From NCBI RefSeq assembly GCF_008727925.1, contig NZ_VTWT01000007.1, forward strand, positions 124,001 to 188,000: 64,000 bases of DNA, read 5' to 3'. This stretch comes from Adhaeribacter soli (GTDB taxonomy: Bacteria; Bacteroidota; Bacteroidia; Cytophagales; Hymenobacteraceae). The position numbers and the translations under genes were made by a program. Positions 15,035-23,995 of the stretch are shown here, in pieces. How positions within the stretch are numbered: the stretch's first letter is position 1; each line of letters begins with the position of its first letter. The notes under the pieces were generated by a model. That model saw only the letters and a list, made by a program, of their open reading frames with translations, made no database searches and was not told where the DNA came from.

Positions 15035-16213
15035 ATGATTTCTGCAATTTACACTCAAAAAAACCGCATAAAACTCATTATTGTAATAGTGGCCCTCCTC
15101 ATCGGGGCCGGAACGGTGGTGTACACCAATATCCTGGTGCAAAAACTGGCCGAACGCGAACAGCAGCTCATCGATATTTATGCCAAAGGGCTTCGTTTCA
15201 TGGTAAGTTCCGAATCGGACGACAATACGGTTTTCATTCAGGAGGAAATTATTGAAGCCAATAAATCGGTACCCGTTATTCTGACGGACGGCGACGAGAA
15301 CGTGATGGATTACAAGAACTTCAAACTGCCGGAAGAAATTTCGGAAGAAAAGAAGGCCAGGCTGCTGCGCGAAGAAATTGCCGAAATGAAGGCCCAGCAC
15401 CAGCCCATTGTAGTGGAGTTCGGCGAAGGCTTCAAGAATTACATTTTTTACAAAGATTCTAAGCTGCTTACCCAGTTGCGGTATTACCCTTACGTGCAGC
15501 TTACCGTTATTGCCTGCTTTGCCTTAATGGCTTATTTTGCTTTCAGTTATTCCCGCAAGGCCGAACAGAACCGCGTTTGGGTGGGCTTGGCCAAGGAAAC
15601 TGCCCACCAGTTGGGTACCCCGCTTTCCAGCTTAATGGCCTGGTACGAATACCTGAAATACACGCCAAAATTCGAGAACGAGCCGATTGTGGAAGAATTG
15701 GGCAAAGACGTGCGGCGCCTGGAAATTATTACCGAGCGTTTCTCCAACATTGGTTCGGTGCCGGTCTTAAAAGACGAGAACATTCTGAAGGTAACCGAAA
15801 ATGCCATTTCTTACCTGGAAGGCCGGGTTTCGAAAAAAGTGCGCTTTACCATTCAGGCCGATTTTCCTTCGCATATGCCGGCCAAAGTGAATATTCCGCT
15901 GTACGAATGGGTGGTGGAAAATATCTGCAAAAACGCCATCGATGCCATGGAAGGCAAGGGCAGCATCGATGTGCGGCTGAGTCTGGCAGGAAAGAATTTT
16001 ATTGCCGTAGACATCCGCGATACGGGCAAAGGCATTCCGAAAGGCAAACTGAACGACGTTTTTCTGCCGGGTTATACTACTAAAAAACGCGGCTGGGGCC
16101 TGGGATTGGCGCTGGCCAGGCGCATCATCGAAAATTACCACAAAGGCAAATTGTTCGTGAAATGGAGCGAAGTAGGCAAGGGGACGATGTTCCGGATCAT
16201 GCTGCCGCGCTGA
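15035..16213 (+). CDS. Membrane sensor histidine kinase, 392 aa
   Basis: Two transmembrane helices (about residues 12-33 and 153-172) flank a roughly 120-residue extracytoplasmic sensor region. The cytoplasmic part has the H-box ETAHQLGTPLSSLMAW with phospho-acceptor His191, an N-box ENICKNAIDAM (near 295-305), the G1 box DTGKGIP (329-335) and G2 box GWGLGLAL (353-360). No HAMP domain is evident. The frame is open back to 14972, but only from a TTG; ATG 15035 immediately precedes the first hydrophobic helix and is the sensible start. No response regulator is adjacent, so its partner is encoded elsewhere. It is divergent from hemA. The signal is unknown. Confidence 0.88.
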   Translation: MISAIYTQKNRIKLIIVIVALLIGAGTVVYTNILVQKLAEREQQLIDIYAKGLRFMVSSESDDNTVFIQEEIIEANKSVPVILTDGDENVMDYKNFKLPEEISEEKKARLLREEIAEMKAQHQPIVVEFGEGFKNYIFYKDSKLLTQLRYYPYVQLTVIACFALMAYFAFSYSRKAEQNRVWVGLAKETAHQLGTPLSSLMAWYEYLKYTPKFENEPIVEELGKDVRRLEIITERFSNIGSVPVLKDENILKVTENAISYLEGRVSKKVRFTIQADFPSHMPAKVNIPLYEWVVENICKNAIDAMEGKGSIDVRLSLAGKNFIAVDIRDTGKGIPKGKLNDVFLPGYTTKKRGWGLGLALARRIIENYHKGKLFVKWSEVGKGTMFRIMLPR

Positions 16214-16401
16214 ACCGGAATGCCGGCTTTTACTTTTTTAGGTTGAAAGCATAGGGTTTTAGCGGCCGTAACTATTTTCTTTAAGAGCGGGTTTGAATTT
16301 CGTTTTTACAGATGAGAAAAATAGATTTTAAACATGCTCCAACAACTAATTAGGCGGAGTTTTTCAATATTTCCTTATCTTTTGAGCCTAAATTAGGAGC
16401 A

Positions 16402-18174
16402 ATGACCTTCAGATCACTTTTCCGCAAGAAAAACATTGAACAGCTGATGGGGGAGCCCCACTCGGAAGACCACCTGTATGGCGGCCTGAAACTGGAACGT
16501 AGCCTTACCCTTCGTGATTTAACCGCGCTTGGCATTGCGGCCATTATCGGGGCCGGTATTTTTAGTACCATCGGGAATGCGAGTGCCGCGGGCGGGCCGG
16601 CGGTTTCATTGCTTTTTATTTTTACGGCTATTGCCTGTGCTTTTTCAGCCATGTGCTACGCCCAGTTTGCTTCCACTATTCCGGTGTCCGGCAGCGCCTA
16701 TACCTATGCGTATGCCTCCTTCGGCGAATTGGTTGCCTGGATCATCGGCTGGGATCTGCTCATGGAATATGCCATCGGCAACATTGCCGTAGCTATTTCC
16801 TGGTCCGATTATTTTACGTCGTTGCTGGAAGGGGTTGGGTTGCACGTGCCTGCTTACATGACCATGGATTTTCTGAGCGCCATGCGGGGGCATTCAGAAG
16901 TTTCCGCAATGCTGGCCTCCGGAACGCCCATGCAGGATATTCCGGCCCGGTTGGCGGCCGCTTATGAAGCCTGGGCAACAGCGCCGGTCCTGGGGCCTTT
17001 GCACCTGGTAGCCGATCTTCCGGCGCTCCTGATCACGGTGCTGATTACGTACCTGGTTTACAGAGGGATTAAAGAATCGAAGCAAACGGCTAACCTGCTG
17101 GTGTTGCTGAAATTGATCGTGATTCTGCTGGTAATTGCGGTCGGCGCTTTTTACGTTCGGCCAGAAAACTGGAGCCCTTTCGCGCCAAACGGTGTGGAAG
17201 GCATTCTGAAAGGCGTATCGGCCGTTTTCTTTGCCTATATCGGTTTCGATGCTATTTCTACTACCGCCGAAGAAGCTAAAAACCCGCAACGTGACCTGCC
17301 CCGGTCCATGATCTATGCACTGATCATCTGTACGATGCTGTACGTAACTATAGCCTTGGTTTTAACGGGCATGGTATCGTATAAAGAACTGGCGGTCGGC
17401 GATCCGCTGGCATATGTATTCGACCGCCTGGACCTTGGCTTTATGGCCGGTATTATTTCGGTAAGTGCGGTTATTGCCATGGCGGGTGTGTTGCTGGTTT
17501 TTCAATTGGGCCAGCCCCGTATCTGGATGAGCATGAGCCGCGATGGCCTGCTGCCAAAGGTCTTTTCCCGGATTCACCCGAAATACCATACGCCTTCTTT
17601 TGCTACCATCGTGGCCGGTTTTGTGGTAGCCGTACCGGCTCTTTTCATGAACCTGACCGAAGTAACCGATCTGACGAGTATCGGAACGCTATTCGCTTTT
17701 GTGCTGGTTTGTGCCGGTATCCTGATCCTGGACCGCGATCCGGCCCACCGGGAGCGGGCAGGATTTAAAGTGCCGTATGTAAGCGGCCGCTTTTTATTTC
17801 CGCTAATTCTGGCGTTGGTGATGCTGGCCATTTATTTATACCGGTATTTCGATCTGCCGGAAGCCACCCGAAGTGCTGCTTCTTCCTGGGAACTGATAAC
17901 TGCCAGTTTCTTCGATTTCAGCGGCGGCTGGGAAGTAACGCAACATAAGCTCCCCATGATCGGGTTTATGCTGGTTTGCCTTGCACTGGTGTATTATACC
18001 TTTAAATACAATCTTTCCCTTATTCCGGTGTTGGGCCTGGTAACGAACCTTTACCTGATGACGGAGCTGGGCATTACGAACTGGGCGCGGTTTCTGATCT
18101 GGCTGTTGCTCGGGCTCGTGGTATATTTCCTCTATGGCCGCAAGCACAGCAGGCTGAACCAGTCAAACGCGTAG
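16402..18174 (+). CDS. APC-superfamily cationic amino-acid transporter-like permease
   Basis: A 590-residue protein with about twelve to fourteen hydrophobic helices. It opens with the APC signature region LTALGIAAIIGAGIFSTIGN (helix 1 with the unwound GAGIF substrate motif), and FFAYIGFDAISTTAEEAKNP is the consensus helix-6 region of the CAT/YfnA-type subgroup. These import amino acids by proton or sodium coupling across the inner membrane. The insertion between helices 3 and 4 (with AMRGHSEVSAMLASG) is longer than in the Bacillus relatives. The start is ATG 16402. It is solitary, 188 bp after the histidine kinase. The substrate is not determined by sequence. Confidence 0.88.
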   Translation: MTFRSLFRKKNIEQLMGEPHSEDHLYGGLKLERSLTLRDLTALGIAAIIGAGIFSTIGNASAAGGPAVSLLFIFTAIACAFSAMCYAQFASTIPVSGSAYTYAYASFGELVAWIIGWDLLMEYAIGNIAVAISWSDYFTSLLEGVGLHVPAYMTMDFLSAMRGHSEVSAMLASGTPMQDIPARLAAAYEAWATAPVLGPLHLVADLPALLITVLITYLVYRGIKESKQTANLLVLLKLIVILLVIAVGAFYVRPENWSPFAPNGVEGILKGVSAVFFAYIGFDAISTTAEEAKNPQRDLPRSMIYALIICTMLYVTIALVLTGMVSYKELAVGDPLAYVFDRLDLGFMAGIISVSAVIAMAGVLLVFQLGQPRIWMSMSRDGLLPKVFSRIHPKYHTPSFATIVAGFVVAVPALFMNLTEVTDLTSIGTLFAFVLVCAGILILDRDPAHRERAGFKVPYVSGRFLFPLILALVMLAIYLYRYFDLPEATRSAASSWELITASFFDFSGGWEVTQHKLPMIGFMLVCLALVYYTFKYNLSLIPVLGLVTNLYLMTELGITNWARFLIWLLLGLVVYFLYGRKHSRLNQSNA

Positions 18175-18283
18175 GCTGAAGATATTGAAATCGTCTGGGG
18201 AAATTGAAAGCAAAAGCCGGGTGTTCCTGTTCAACTCCTTGCAGGTTTGTTCCTTTGTAACTGACGTTCGGCAAGAGTTTTTT

Positions 18284-18409
18284 GTCCCCCTTTGGAGGGG
18301 GCTGGGGAGGATAGGAGAATTATCTGAATTTTAAACAAGATCAAATAAAGTGAAAATCCTCCCCCTACCCTCCCGAAACAGGTTCGGGACAGGCTCTCCA
18401 AAGGGGGAC
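18284..18409. repeat. Inverted repeat of the CCCCCTTTGGAGGGGG type
   Basis: A 14-bp perfect inverted repeat, GTCCCCCTTTGGAG (18284-18297) and CTCCAAAGGGGGAC (18396-18409), bounds a 126-bp unit. The inner parts GGGGAGGAT and ATCCTCCCC also pair. A piece of the same sequence, CTCCAAAGG followed by GGACTTT and TTTGCGT, occurs at 8127-8157 beside the multi-hairpin element. The unit overlaps the open frame of the gene to the right only upstream of its likely true start. Confidence 0.7.
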
Positions 18410-18427
18410 TTTTTACATATTTGCGTA

Positions 18428-19534
18428 ATGCCGGTTAGTAAACCTGAAGCAAACATTTTTCGGAGCGGATTTTTTAGATACTTAGTGGCGGCCCTTACTT
18501 TTTTTGCCGCTACGCCTACGGTTTTTGCCCAGGTTGCCAACGATAATATTGAGCAGCGCCTGAAACTGAAGCCGGAACAAAGCTGGCCTTCGAGCACCGT
18601 AAACTGTACCGTGCAAAGAACCTGCGTAGATGAAAAACTCACCGGTAAATGCGTGGAATACCACAACGACCAATGGTTTGAATTTACGCCGCCGGCCCCC
18701 GGGCAGTATTTTGTAAACATAAACGGGCAGCAGTGCCGTGACACCCGGGGCGTACAGTTGGTTGTACTTACCGGCAAGCCCTGCGAAGTGGAAAGCTACC
18801 AAATCATTTCCTGTACTTCCCTGGGCACCCAGGACGATGTATTTGTTACTCTGGAAAATCTGCAGGCCGGAAAGCCGTATTTGCTGAACATAGACGGTTA
18901 CCTGCACGACCAGTGCTGGTTTGTGCTACAGGTAAGCCGGGAGCCCAGAGGCTTGCCGGCTTTTACCACGCTTCCCATTCCTTCCGGGTTGCCTTCTTCT
19001 AAAGTTTGTACCCTGAACTGGCACCTGCTGGATACGGTAAAAGCACAGCGTTTCAGCATTATGCGCCGCGAAGCCAAAGCTTTTAAAACTACCGAAGTGG
19101 CAACCGTGCCGGCGATCCGCGATAGTTATGGCGCTTTGTTCCCCGATTACACGTTTATCGATACCTTGCCAATGCCGGGAAATTACTTTTACCAGGTGGT
19201 AGCCGATGGGGCAGAGGCGCCGGTAATGGTTTTGCAGGAATGGCGAAGCTGGCGCAAACTAACGGCCCAGTCGCCGGTCTGGCTTAACCTTCCCTTAGAT
19301 AAATACCCAAACGGAGCCGATATTGCCGTGCTGGTAACCGATCCTGCTTCCGGACGGGTGTTGCGCAAAGCCCGGTTTATCCGGAAGAAAAAAGAAAGCA
19401 ATCAGAACAAACTGCTTATCAGCGACTGGCAACAGCAAGGAATCCGGCAGATCCTGGTCCGGATAAGCTGGCTGAAAGGCGGGAACCAAACCGAAAGTTC
19501 AGAAAAGCTGGTAACCCTGCCGGAGGCCGAATAG
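18428..19534 (+). CDS. Hypothetical secreted protein, 368 aa
   Basis: The N-terminus has a signal peptide (FFRYLVAALTFFAATPTVFA, then QVAND) with a plausible signal peptidase I cleavage after VFA. The mature protein has several cysteines (VNCTVQRTCVDEKLTGKC, QQCRD, CEVE) and reads as beta-sandwich domains, with DQWFEFTPPAPGQYFVNING resembling a pre-peptidase or carbohydrate-binding-like fold. A later part (ILVRISWLKGG) looks like a second beta domain. I recognise no named family. The frame is open to 18350, but that segment is the dispersed repeat, so ATG 18428 is the better start. Probably periplasmic or exported. Confidence 0.65.
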   Translation: MPVSKPEANIFRSGFFRYLVAALTFFAATPTVFAQVANDNIEQRLKLKPEQSWPSSTVNCTVQRTCVDEKLTGKCVEYHNDQWFEFTPPAPGQYFVNINGQQCRDTRGVQLVVLTGKPCEVESYQIISCTSLGTQDDVFVTLENLQAGKPYLLNIDGYLHDQCWFVLQVSREPRGLPAFTTLPIPSGLPSSKVCTLNWHLLDTVKAQRFSIMRREAKAFKTTEVATVPAIRDSYGALFPDYTFIDTLPMPGNYFYQVVADGAEAPVMVLQEWRSWRKLTAQSPVWLNLPLDKYPNGADIAVLVTDPASGRVLRKARFIRKKKESNQNKLLISDWQQQGIRQILVRISWLKGGNQTESSEKLVTLPEAE

Positions 19535-19584
19535 TATTCCCTGACTTTAATTTTCTGCCGCTGCTTTTATTAGATTCGACATCC

Positions 19585-19921
19585 TGCAAGTTTAGGCGAA
19601 GCCGTAACTTGTAGGTAACCATTTGGTCAGTTTGTAACTGACCTTGCCTGCAAGGCAATAAACGCCTGCTATGAATACTGAAATATTTGATCAGATACTT
19701 CCGCCAGTTACAAACTGGCTAATTGAAAAAGAGTCACAAGTTACGCTTCGCTAAACTTGCGACAAGTCTGGGGACCTTATTGGCTCTCAGTACCAAATCC
19801 CAATTTAACGTTTTACCAGTAGCCGACGAGTTGTTTCGCTATCGCTCAACATGACAACCATTTTTGAGATAGCTTCTAATAGAAAAAAGTTACAAGTTAC
19901 GCTGGCGCTAAACTTGCGACA
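19585..19921. repeat. Repeat- and hairpin-rich intergenic region
   Basis: The word ACAAGTTACGCT...CGCTAAACTTGCGACA occurs directly twice (about 19736-19765 and 19892-19922) and once inverted (about 19586-19612, CAAGTTTAGGCGAAGCC then GTAACTTG). Between them are hairpins GGTCAGTT-TGT-AACTGACC (19625-19643), TTGCCT-GCA-AGGCAA (19644-19658) and GCCAGTT-ACA-AACTGGC (19703-19719). One copy of a 42-bp repeat (19822-19863) also lies here. No coding ORF is seen between 19535 and 19964. Confidence 0.65.
19822..19863. repeat. 42-bp repeat, identical to 32993-33034
   Basis: The sequence begins GCCGACGAGTTGTTTCGC and ends CAACATGACAACCATTT. All 42 bases recur at 32993-33034 in the same orientation. Its inverse contains TGTCATGTTGAGCGATAGCG, related in style to the GTCATTCTGAGC repeats at 6290 and 8156. 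Confidence 0.85.
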
Positions 19922-19964
19922 TGTTTTGTTTGGTTGTGTAACCTCAGTTAGTAAAGATGTCAAC

Positions 19965-20615
19965 CTAAACCTCCGCTTCCCATTCCTGGTAGAACTGGTT
20001 CAGGAACGTTTCCATGAAGGCATGGCGTTCTTCAGCCAGTTTCCTGCCGTGCGCGGTATTCATCAGGTTTTTCAGTTTCAGGAGCTTTTCGTAGAAATGG
20101 TTAATGGCCGTGCCGCCGCTGTTTCGGTATTCCTCCGATGTCATATTTTCTCTGACGGCAAGTTCCGGGTTGTGCATCAGGTGGCCTTTCCAGCCGGCGT
20201 AAGCAAAGGTGCGGCCTATACCGATCGCACCCAGGGCATCGAGCCGGTCGGCATCCTGCACAATCCTGCCTTCCAGAGTCTGCATAGGCTTGTTGTTCCC
20301 GCCATTGAACGACATCGTGCCGATGATCTCCAGAATGTGCTCTACAGCCGTTTCTGCAACCGCATTTTCCTGCAGCCAGGTTTTTACCTTCTGCATTCCG
20401 GCCGTTTTGCTTTCGTTTAGTTTTTCGTCGGCAATGTCGTGGAGCAGGGCGGCCAGTTCACAGACAAAAGCATCGGCGTTTTCTGCTTGGGCTAATTTTA
20501 TGGCGGTGCTGGTTACCCGGTAAATGTGCCACCAGTCGTGACCGCTGCTATCGGTTGCTAATTCCTGTTTCACAAATTCGCGGGCTTTGGAAAGGATCTC
20601 GGTTTGGGTTTGCAT
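19965..20615 (-). CDS. HD-domain phosphohydrolase, 216 aa
   Basis: A soluble all-helical HD-superfamily metal-dependent phosphohydrolase. The metal ligands are visible: the first His in SSGHDWWHIYRV, the HD pair in LAALLHDIADEK, and the later Asp in RIVQDADRLDALGAIGIGR. This is the YedJ/YpgQ-like branch, members of which act on nucleotides. The tail NFYEKLLKLKNLMNT-type helix (here NHFYEKLLKLKNLMNTAHGR) is typical. The frame could begin at a TTG at 20639, but ATG 20615 gives the family's usual N-terminus. It stands alone; the substrate is not known. Confidence 0.85.
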   Translation of the reverse strand: MQTQTEILSKAREFVKQELATDSSGHDWWHIYRVTSTAIKLAQAENADAFVCELAALLHDIADEKLNESKTAGMQKVKTWLQENAVAETAVEHILEIIGTMSFNGGNNKPMQTLEGRIVQDADRLDALGAIGIGRTFAYAGWKGHLMHNPELAVRENMTSEEYRNSGGTAINHFYEKLLKLKNLMNTAHGRKLAEERHAFMETFLNQFYQEWEAEV

Positions 20616-20787
20616 GCAGCGGGAATATCGTTTTTGCAAAGTTACTTTTTCCGGGCTTCAAATCTTAGAACCGGTATTCGAACTGTATTGATTTGTGGAA
20701 GAATTCAAATAAAAAAGCGCCCGCTGCTAATGCTGCCGGCGCCATACAAACCGTTGGCTGAAAATGGTAGATACCAGTAAGGGGTGG

Positions 20788-21297
20788 TTATTTTTGTAAG
20801 TGGATATTGTCCCAAAGCAAAACATTACCAATCTGGGCATATACCCGGTATGCGCCGGCAGGCAGGGCTGAAAGATCAGCCTTGATATTATTGGTATGAG
20901 GAGGGAGGTTTTTGTATTCAATAAGTGGCTGTCCGCTAGTAGCCGGCGTGTAACTTCCGGCAAAATTAAGCTGCGGCTGCGTTGCATCGATCCGGGCAGC
21001 CGTAATCCAAATATGCTTAACCGCATTAGAATCTACAGGTGTGGAGTAGGAGTAGCCAAGGATGATGTTAAGCCGGTCTTGGGTTGGGTTTGGGTAACAG
21101 GTTAGAGAGATGTTTGATTCCTGAATTTTAATATTGGGGAGACCCACATGCAATACAGGAGTGCCTAATTCATCACGATACTCAAAACCAGTTACTAAAG
21201 GCACATCCGGGCCGCTGGTCTGTACGGTTACCTCTTCTTCTTTTTTATCGCAAGCTGTAAGGAAAAGCAGGCCTAAAAATGGTATTAGTTTCTTCAT
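20788..21297 (-). CDS. Lipoprotein with type IX-like C-terminal motif, 169 aa
   Basis: The signal peptide ends in FLTAC, giving lipid-attachment Cys16 followed by DKKEEE, an acidic stretch as in Bacteroidota lipoproteins. Residues about 66-77 read SLTCYPNPTQDRLNI, which resembles the opening of the type IX secretion C-terminal domain (YPNP...L.I). The end GAYRVYAQIGNVLLWDNIHL resembles the domain's final beta strands. Here the motif starts mid-protein and spans about 100 residues. A lipobox together with this motif is unusual. The start is ATG 21297. It is solitary. Function is unknown. Confidence 0.65.
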   Translation of the reverse strand: MKKLIPFLGLLFLTACDKKEEEVTVQTSGPDVPLVTGFEYRDELGTPVLHVGLPNIKIQESNISLTCYPNPTQDRLNIILGYSYSTPVDSNAVKHIWITAARIDATQPQLNFAGSYTPATSGQPLIEYKNLPPHTNNIKADLSALPAGAYRVYAQIGNVLLWDNIHLQK

Positions 21298-21919
21298 AAA
21301 AAGTAAAGTCGTTTCAGAAATATATCTTGTCTGGTCTGATCCAACCGCAAGTTATTAAATTAAATTTGCATCGATGTTATAATCAGGCATTACGTAAACT
21401 TTAATTGTCTGAATTAGGGTTTTCAGGATTAAAGGATAGATAGGATTCTTCGCCGAAAGAGTTGTTGCGGTCTTGGGAAGTAAGGAGAGAAATAGAAATT
21501 GAGAGGGAATAGAAACTGCTGCTTTAGGCTCAGTTAGGTTTCGAAACTTTCACCGGGCTTTCTACAGCATTTTTCCTTTTCTGAGCATGCCCGGTGCTTT
21601 ATAAAGTTTTATTTTTTAGGCTATAAGCAGGTTGAACATGGTTGTTGGTGAAAACACGCAACAACGGCGAACAGAAGAACCGGTAATTTAACCTTTATGG
21701 AGCGTTGCCTTTTCGATTGAATCCGAGTGAATCCTTTATTAAAATAAAAATCCTGTCTGTCTTTTCAATCCTTAAAATCGTGTTCAGACAATCAGGCTTT
21801 CGAAATGCCAACTATAAAACCTGCGCGGATATTCTGATTTGTGCCTTGCCTTATTCCGGATTAAATAAAAAAGGCCTGCCATGGAGTATTGGCAGGCCTG
21901 TGGGTTAATCTGAAGTAGT
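21298..21919. other. Gene-free stretch
   Basis: I see no convincing gene in these 620 bases. A 67-codon frame at 21705-21908 lacks a recognisable product and overlaps the terminator at 21872-21899. One long hairpin is present: CACCGGGC (21551-21558) with GCCCGGTG (21590-21597). Confidence 0.5.
21872..21899 (-). terminator. Rho-independent terminator of the NlpE/META lipoprotein gene
   Basis: A 10-bp stem AGGCCTGCCA/TGGCAGGCCT, read on the minus strand, is followed by TTTTTTATTT. It lies 20 bp after the stop codon at 21920. Confidence 0.88.
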
Positions 21920-23074
21920 TTATTCAGCTTTTTTATACACCAACAATTGCTTTCCCTGGTCTTTCAGGGTAAGCCGGTTCTGTTCAATTTCATAAGTCAG
22001 GGTTTTGCCCGAAAGCAGGCCCAGGTACTCGGTTTCTGTTTGCATGGCGGTTCCGGGGCAGGCCATTCTGGTGCCCGCCAGATTACCGAAAGCTACTTTA
22101 TCGCCTTTAATTTCGACATAGCCGGTAAAACGGTTACAGCCGCTAACTCCGGAAACCTGTTGCGACTCAGGTTGTAATTCCAGGGTTGGCAGTCCTTTGG
22201 TAAAATCGGAGGCCTTTAAATTTTTACCGTTCAGTTGCTGCAGTTGCCAGGTGCCAACCAGGCGGGCATCTTGCAGGAACAGGCCGCAACCGGTATAGCT
22301 CTGGGCATTGGCCGTAACTTCCACTCCGTAAGGAAAGGTTCGTCCGGAAGCTTTGTCGGTGCAGGTTTGCTTCAGCAACCGCACGGTTAAGGTACCGGCT
22401 TCGGTTTTGGCGCGATAAATAAAGCCCTTATTGTCGGCCATTTTCTGTTCGGTCGGGTCGGGGGCATTAAGCTTCAGGCGGTCGCCGGCGCTTTCAAACA
22501 CGATGTTTTTATCCAGGTTAAGTTCCAGGTTCCAGGCACCGCCGTTGCCCTTGGCAACAAAGTCAATGCCCTGCTGGCGTTTTGCTTCCAGTGAGGCCGG
22601 AAGCCCGTTGCCGTTAGCCCGGCGCAAAACGTATTTATCGGCTGATCCGGAGGAGATCTGCTGGCCTTTCTGATCGAGCATGACCAGAGTATTGCCGGCA
22701 ATTTTAAACTGGGTATGCCCGGAAGTTTTGGTTAGCTGTACCACCGAATCGGGGCCAATTTGCCAGTTACCTTTTGCCACAAAAGGAGCAGCGGTTTTAC
22801 CCTGGTATTCCGACCGTTCTTCATAGGTGCCGTCTTTTTGCAGCGAAAGCCGGTAATTAATTCCCGGGCAGTCGGCGCACGGAAGCTGCCCCTGCCACGT
22901 GCCGGCAGCAGTTGCCAGCAAAGCCGCCGTACCTCCGGTTTCCGGCGGAGAAAAGGGCTTAATAGGTTCTTTCACCGGCGGATTAGCCGCCTGATAATCT
23001 TCCGGAGGGGATTTAAACGCGCATCCGGACGTAGAAAACACAACCAGGCAGCTTAAAAGGGCCAGATATTTCAT
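21920..23074 (-). CDS. NlpE-like plus META/HslJ-domain lipoprotein, 384 aa
   Basis: The signal peptide ends in STSGC (Cys18). An NlpE N-terminal-like domain follows (about 57-155), beginning GTWQGQLPCADCPGINYRL with the paired cysteines CADC. A middle domain (about 190-270) contains QTCTDKASGRTFPYGVEV and YTGCGLF, as in COG3650-type lipoproteins. The C-terminal META/HslJ domain (about 285-380) opens LVGTWQLQQLNGK and contains SGCNRFTGY and RMACPG. Each domain is linked to envelope or copper stress in other bacteria; the three-domain fusion suggests an envelope stress-sensing or stress-buffering lipoprotein. The frame extends to 23149, but ATG 23074 places the signal peptide at the N-terminus. 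Confidence 0.85.
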   Translation of the reverse strand: MKYLALLSCLVVFSTSGCAFKSPPEDYQAANPPVKEPIKPFSPPETGGTAALLATAAGTWQGQLPCADCPGINYRLSLQKDGTYEERSEYQGKTAAPFVAKGNWQIGPDSVVQLTKTSGHTQFKIAGNTLVMLDQKGQQISSGSADKYVLRRANGNGLPASLEAKRQQGIDFVAKGNGGAWNLELNLDKNIVFESAGDRLKLNAPDPTEQKMADNKGFIYRAKTEAGTLTVRLLKQTCTDKASGRTFPYGVEVTANAQSYTGCGLFLQDARLVGTWQLQQLNGKNLKASDFTKGLPTLELQPESQQVSGVSGCNRFTGYVEIKGDKVAFGNLAGTRMACPGTAMQTETEYLGLLSGKTLTYEIEQNRLTLKDQGKQLLVYKKAE

Positions 23075-23365
23075 ACCACACATCGTAAGGCAAGCTGAGC
23101 AAGAATGACTAAAAGGCGGCAGCAGCGCTAAGAAGTGAGAGCAGGGCACTTTGCCGCTATATATACCTTAAACTATATTAATAGGAAAATGTTTACGGAG
23201 AACTGACAAATTAAAACAGCAGTTTTCCGGATTCCCGCATGTGTTTATTAATTCCCCGGAAAAACCTGATTCAGAGGCGGCAGCGATGCCGAAGCTGAAT
23301 CCACCTGAAAAACAGTAGCATTCCAGCTGAAAAAGTAAACCGAAATGCAGGAATTTCGGAAAAGT

Positions 23366-23995
23366 TTAAAATTTAATTTCTACTGTTACAGTATCCATTC
23401 CGGCCACATAATAATCTTGGTAACGAAGAGTCTTTATGGCTAGTGTATCTGTGATTTCCCAGGTGACTCTCCTTGCAAAATCAGCAGTTGTAAACCTGTA
23501 GAAAATGGTATCTTTAGGGAATGACAAATTATCTACTGGACCTGCATAGCCAGCTATTGCCAGCCACACCTTGCTTTTAGGCAGTTCATCAATTAGCTTA
23601 ATTCTTACCCAGGCCGGAGCATTCACTTTTACTTTAACGTCTTTGTTTTTCCGGCCGTTGCTTAAGTTTGGCGCTTCCTGCCAGTCGGTATAATGCCCTT
23701 TATTCGAGTGGCCCATTAACAAATAAGAGCTCTCCGTTTCGGCATCGTAAGAAAAAGAAAAATTGCCGTTGCCATCTGTTCTGTAAGGGTCACCTGCTTT
23801 GGAATAACCCGAAGAAAACGTTTTACCCGGCTGATATAGTTGCACGAAAGCATCGGGTACAGGTTTTCCGCTGATGCGCTCTACCACCTGCCCTTCCACT
23901 ACGGTGGGGCCGCTTCTGGATTGTTCGCAGGAAGTAGCGGCTATGAGCAGTATACATAATGCTGAAAAAAGACGGCCCATGCAGAAGTTATTCAT
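23366..23995 (-). CDS. Carboxypeptidase-regulatory-like domain lipoprotein, 209 aa
   Basis: From ATG 23995 the protein has a signal peptide ending in AATSC, followed by a Ser/Gly linker. A CarboxypepD_reg-like beta-sandwich follows: VVEGQVVERISGKPVPDAFV, then a GDPYRTDGNGNFSFSY turn. Such domains are common in Bacteroidota surface lipoproteins. The C-terminal 100 residues continue as a beta-rich region without a recognised motif. The frame runs back to 24055, but that would place 20 non-hydrophobic residues before the signal. ATG 23980 is another possible start. It is monocistronic by spacing. Function unknown. Confidence 0.72.
   Translation of the reverse strand: MNNFCMGRLFSALCILLIAATSCEQSRSGPTVVEGQVVERISGKPVPDAFVQLYQPGKTFSSGYSKAGDPYRTDGNGNFSFSYDAETESSYLLMGHSNKGHYTDWQEAPNLSNGRKNKDVKVKVNAPAWVRIKLIDELPKSKVWLAIAGYAGPVDNLSFPKDTIFYRFTTADFARRVTWEITDTLAIKTLRYQDYYVAGMDTVTVEIKF

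Noticed and set aside
18350-18427. Upstream ATG of the secreted protein frame
   Set aside because: This segment belongs to the dispersed inverted repeat and would put non-hydrophobic residues before the signal peptide.
21705-21908. 67-codon frame on the + strand
   Set aside because: It overlaps the terminator of the NlpE/META gene, and its translation is not protein-like in composition.
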